Below are positions 60,414 through 64,000 of a stretch of DNA of 64,000 nucleotides, in pieces. The notes beneath the pieces were generated by a model. That model did not search any database and was not told where the DNA came from. It was given only the letters and a program-made list of their open reading frames with translations. The position numbers and the translations under genes are program-made. This stretch comes from Larix kaempferi. Lineage: Eukaryota > Streptophyta > Pinopsida > Pinales > Pinaceae. The stretch spans positions 27,752,501 to 27,816,500 of the forward strand of contig BSBM01000299.1 in the NCBI GenBank assembly GCA_027924585.1, given 5' to 3'. Numbering within the stretch: position 1 is the stretch's first letter; each line of letters starts with the position of its first letter.

Positions 60414-63031
60414 TTGAACTTACCACCCGAATATCCCCTTAACTGGGAGGTAATTTCGAGGGTAAGAATAGACCCACGTAACACGGTCGCGTCATCTGAA
60501 GTAGAAAACCCTACTTTGAATGTTGGAGGACTCCTATTTCCTCCAATACCTCCAAATTCACCCACCTCCAATCCCTTGTGGGGTGAAGAGGTGGGAACTT
60601 CCACTTCACAAGACGTTACCCTTCTGGCAGTCTTACCGGGAGAGCCTGGTTCTTTGGAATGGTTAAATTCCTCCGAGGACAACCCTGTAGCAGCTATGTT
60701 TTGTCTAGCTGCACCCTTTTGGGAAACGACTCTAGGACAACAAGTGACCCATTTTGCCACTACATCTCCATCCATTTGGCCTACTCCCACCGAGATTTTC
60801 GGACCCCTTCGTGATCGCTTACATCGATTACGTGCCATGGGTGACGAATTTCATATACAAAGTCTCACACAACATGCCAACACCATGTATCGAGAAATCC
60901 TGATTCGCACTTTATCTTTTGATTCATCGAAACCATCAATCCGCAACCTGACCATTCATGAATCTGGTCAACCATTACTTCCTGCAAGTTCACCACTTCA
61001 ACAGGATACTAGTTCAGTACCCCCAATGACCCAACCAGTTGAAGGACAATAGTCCAACACCTCTCGCACTACTATGGGAACTTCACCCACTCCTTCCCCA
61101 CCCCAAAACTTGTGGGGAGGATACTCTCTACCACCTAATTTTTTCATGAGTAATGTGGCTCCCATAGTAGGTAATCAACAACCCCCATTGGGTCAACGAT
61201 CGAATAGTAGTCAACACATTGTCGCTGGGGGGAAACCCCCATCTCTTAACCATAATGTAGGAGAAGGAGTTCCCATCGGTCCTTCCATTGGACCCTCCCA
61301 ACCTGCTGGAGCATCCACCATGGGATTATCTCATGGTGGGGGGCCATAGAATTTAACTCAACCACCACGAAGTCAAGCGTATCCAATTTATGTTCACTCT
61401 ATGCCGGGTCAATTCAATCCCAGAAATGCACTCTACAGGATACCCTATCCCGAAAACCCATACACTCTATGGGGGCACCAAAATGTTTTACAAAATGGAC
61501 CCCTACCAACTATCCCTCAAGTACCACCACCCCCGATTGGTCCAGCCCCACCTCCCGCTGGAGGCGGAAACCCCCACATAATTCCAAAGGAGGCGGACCT
61601 ATGCCTTCAATCGGAGGCCCATCTCATTCCACCAAAAATAGCCCCCACCCTTTCGGCGGTGGTTCGAATGATCCACCACCCTCTCTTGGTGGAGGTGGTG
61701 GAGGCCCAACCTATTATGGTGGTGGTGGAGGAGGATCACATCCTTCTGGATGTGGAGGTGGTCCAACACCCACTCCTGGAGGAGGCAGTGGTGAATCATA
61801 TTATTATGGTGGAAGTGGTAGAGGAGGACCACACCCTTCCGGCAGCAGAGGTGGTGGAGACCCCCATCCTTCCAGTAGCGGAGGCGGTGGAGCTCCCCAT
61901 CCTTCTGGTAGTGTAGGTGGTCCACCACCCCCTCCAGGTGGAGGAGGTGGGGGACCATATTATTACGACAGACCTCCACCTCCTCCTGGTTGTGGCGGTG
62001 GACCTCCACCCCCTCCCAACGGTGGTGGACGACCACCACCTTATGGTAATGGACCACCTTATTATGGCGACGGACCTACATTTGATCTGGGTGGCCCGTA
62101 CCCCTATGGCCAGTTTCCCTTGGGAACACCCTATAATCAGTCGCTACAAGGTCCTACTGGTACTTATATGCCTTATCAGTACTATCAGTACTCACAGCCT
62201 AATCAACAGCTGCCCTTTTTGGCTACACAGGACCTACCTAACCTGTCTCGTCTAACCAACGAAACCATATTCCACGGAACTAATTGGCCACCAATTCCGA
62301 TGAAACTTCCATTAGATATCCCCAAATTTGATGGCAAGCTGGGTGAAGATCCAAAAAATCACGTGATGACACATGACTTATGGTGTTCATCCAACTCCTT
62401 GATGGACGACTCGATCCGTCTTAGGTTATTCCAACATACTCTCACTAGTCTGGCTGCCAAGTGATATATTGAATTACCACCCCATTCGTTTCCCAATTTC
62501 AGTTCTCTTGCTATGAATTTTTTGACTCATTTTTAGTTACCCATACGTTATGAGACTAGTACGGACCTTCTGACCTCGCTCCATCAAACTACTGCAACTC
62601 ACATCTCAGATCATATACATGAGTGGCAGAGGAGACGATGTCTGATTAAGGATCCTACTCCAGACCAATTCTTAGCAGACTAGTTTACGAAGTCTCTCTT
62701 ACCTACAATAGCTTGAGATGTTTCCATGGGAGGGGCCATCACTCAGTAACAAGCTATCGCTCGTGCCCATTACTTAGACTTAGTCTATGCTCAATATGGC
62801 ACATTGTTTGATATTATTCCTAACGCACCCCGTTCCACATATGTCCCGCGAAACAACCTAAGGGACCGCAAGCTGATGGCATCATCGGTTCCCTTAACAT
62901 CCAACCTCCTTCTCAAACTATTGGATTGTCGAACCCTCAAGGTTATTCCCCATCACCAACACAGGATGGTAACAACACCACCAAATCATTCGCTCCTGCT
63001 GCCACCAAAGAAGCGAATTATGTTCAATTAG
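60414..63031 (+). pseudogene. gag of element E, with Gly/Pro-rich insert
   Basis: Begins MNLPPEYPLNWEVI in one frame, shifts near 61580, then continues through a Gly/Pro/Tyr-rich segment (about 61590-62090: runs of GGGGG and PPPPP with YYYGG) into a clear gypsy capsid core. Core motifs: DIPKFDGKLGEDPKNHVMT, LWCSSNSLMDDSIRLRLFQ, YIELPP, THISDHIHEWQRRR, then ARAHYLDLVYAQYGTLFDII. Stops at about 61050, 61347, 62462, 62535, 62681, 62715 and 62748. The one at 62462 replaces the Trp of the conserved AAKWYIELP motif (TGG to TGA). The Gly/Pro-rich segment is unusual for a gag. Confidence 0.88.
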
Positions 63032-63089
63032 CTTCAACTCAGAAGTCTGGTGGTAAGAAGAAAAACAAGGGTAAACCTAAGAAATATTC

Positions 63090-63250
63090 CACCCAGCAGG
63101 AATAGAAGAGCACCCCTGATGAAACCAAACATAAGAGGAAGTTGAAGTATCCTTGTTTGCTATGTGGTGATGACCACTTTTCTAAAGAGTGTCCCCAAAG
63201 ATATGACGTTCAAAAGTTTCTTAGGGGTAAAACCCACACCCGCAGTTCTC
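63090..63250 (+). pseudogene. Zinc knuckle of element E gag
   Basis: A third frame reads YPCLLCGDDHFSKECPQRYDV. This is a CX2CX3HX4C zinc knuckle (63154-63192), the nucleic-acid-binding end of Gag. A basic, Lys-rich run (GGKKKNKGKPKK, about 63050) precedes it. All four zinc ligands are intact, but a stop lies just upstream and the frame differs from both neighbours. Confidence 0.85.
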
Positions 63251-63280
63251 AACGATTCCTTCCCTACTCAAAATCAGTAG

Positions 63281-64000
63281 ATGATTGCTCAACCCTCTCC
63301 TTCACAAGGAGAGGCATCCTCTACCGCGCATGTTCTCATGATGCGTAGTGAGACGGTCAATTTGAATACTCGATTGCATTCATACGACTCAGTCCCTTTG
63401 AAGGAATCCGTTGGAAGTAATATTGAAAAAGCTTCCACTTCTCTTCCCGATGTCACCTTACTGCCAGCTTCTATCACCATTGAGAGGTCGTCTTTGGAGT
63501 CAGTATTGCGTCTGCCCAAGAGCATGATTCGGAAAGCCATTTTCAATCCCAATGCTCGGGAAGCTCAGAATTACAATATCGTAGCGGACTTCGCACAAGC
63601 TCCTTGTGCCATGTCGACGCTGGAGGTCTTGCATAATTGTCCCAATCAACGCAAGACTCTTATTGCTGCTATCAGTGTAGTAGACTCGGATTCTTCAAAT
63701 ATGATCATGTTTAGACTCGAGTATTTTAAGATGAGGCTTTCCCATCAACATTCATTTCAAGTTGCTACTACCGTTGCTGGGAAGATAATCCATCGTACTA
63801 TTTTAGACGAAGGAGCTTCTACCTCGGTCATCTCGATCTCTTATTGGAGATCCATTGGCTCTCCCGAACTAAACCATTCTCCCACCACCTTGAAAGCATT
63901 CGATGGACATGGCTTTCAACCCCATGTGCTACCTTAGGCCTTGGCAGTTGAGTTGAGGGTAAGACCACAACCATTAACGTGGAAGTTGTCGCAGCCCCGT
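63281..64000 (+). pseudogene. Start of pol: retropepsin region of element E (cut by window end)
   Basis: An open frame of 218 codons (63281-63937), then a stop. The motif TILDEGASTSVIS begins at about residue 173 and matches the plant gypsy aspartic protease loop, here in the D-E-G form found in some plant lineages in place of D-S/T-G. A flap-like AFDGHGF follows. The reverse transcriptase and integrase expected after it lie beyond the window. The stop at 63938 makes it a pseudogene unless translation runs on. Confidence 0.82.

Noticed and set aside
60341-60838. 165-codon minus-strand frame
   Set aside because: Antisense to the start of gag in element E; no similarity of its own.

Overview
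The window looks like a piece of a large, repeat-filled plant nuclear genome. I see no intact single-copy gene. Almost everything I can recognise is retrotransposon sequence (Ty1/copia, a LINE, and several Ty3/gypsy-like families). A cluster of broken plant host-gene fragments lies near 6.5-10.4 kb. LTRs of 3-4 kb, plant-type primer binding sites (tRNA-Asp and initiator tRNA-Met) and heavy decay suggest a seed plant with a giant genome. A gymnosperm such as a conifer is my best guess, but that is inference from style, not from a species marker.

Layout, left to right. 0.6-3.55 kb is a tandem duplication of an AT-rich ~1.46 kb unit. 4.3-6.3 kb is a dead copia pol (integrase, then reverse transcriptase). 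6.5-10.35 kb holds a minus-strand pseudogene of ubiquitin-activating enzyme E1. Between its exons lie a plus-strand fragment resembling the RING E3 ligase RHF2A and a minus-strand terminal exon pair of an unrecognised gene. 13.6-19.2 kb is one end of a minus-strand LTR element: a 12-bp minisatellite, a gag start, a tRNA-Met primer site and a 4.1 kb LTR. 19.6-20.67 kb is a LINE endonuclease fragment cut by an LTR element.

20.67-38.64 kb is a composite of two gag-only LTR elements in the same orientation. Its order is LTR-A, gag-A, a chimeric A/B LTR, gag-B, LTR-B. A 3.94 kb solo LTR with a perfect 5-bp target duplication sits inside the middle LTR. 40.07-45.02 kb is a related element (LTR-C plus gag-C). 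45.0-56.1 kb holds two long decayed reading frames with coiled-coil tails that I cannot assign to a family; the second is followed by an LTR-like sequence. 57.29-64.0 kb is the 5' part of another gypsy-type element: an 861 bp LTR, primer site, long repeat-bearing leader, Gly/Pro-rich gag, zinc knuckle and the start of a retropepsin. It runs off the window.

The most unusual signal is a reading frame of about 118 codons inside the LTRs of families A and C. It aligns without gaps between diverged LTRs, and many of the differences fall at synonymous positions. LTRs are normally non-coding, so this suggests an LTR-encoded protein in a group of elements that otherwise carries only gag. Other points worth a look are a tRNA-Arg-like stretch next to the 3' LTR of two elements, and the clustering of two ubiquitin-pathway gene fragments.
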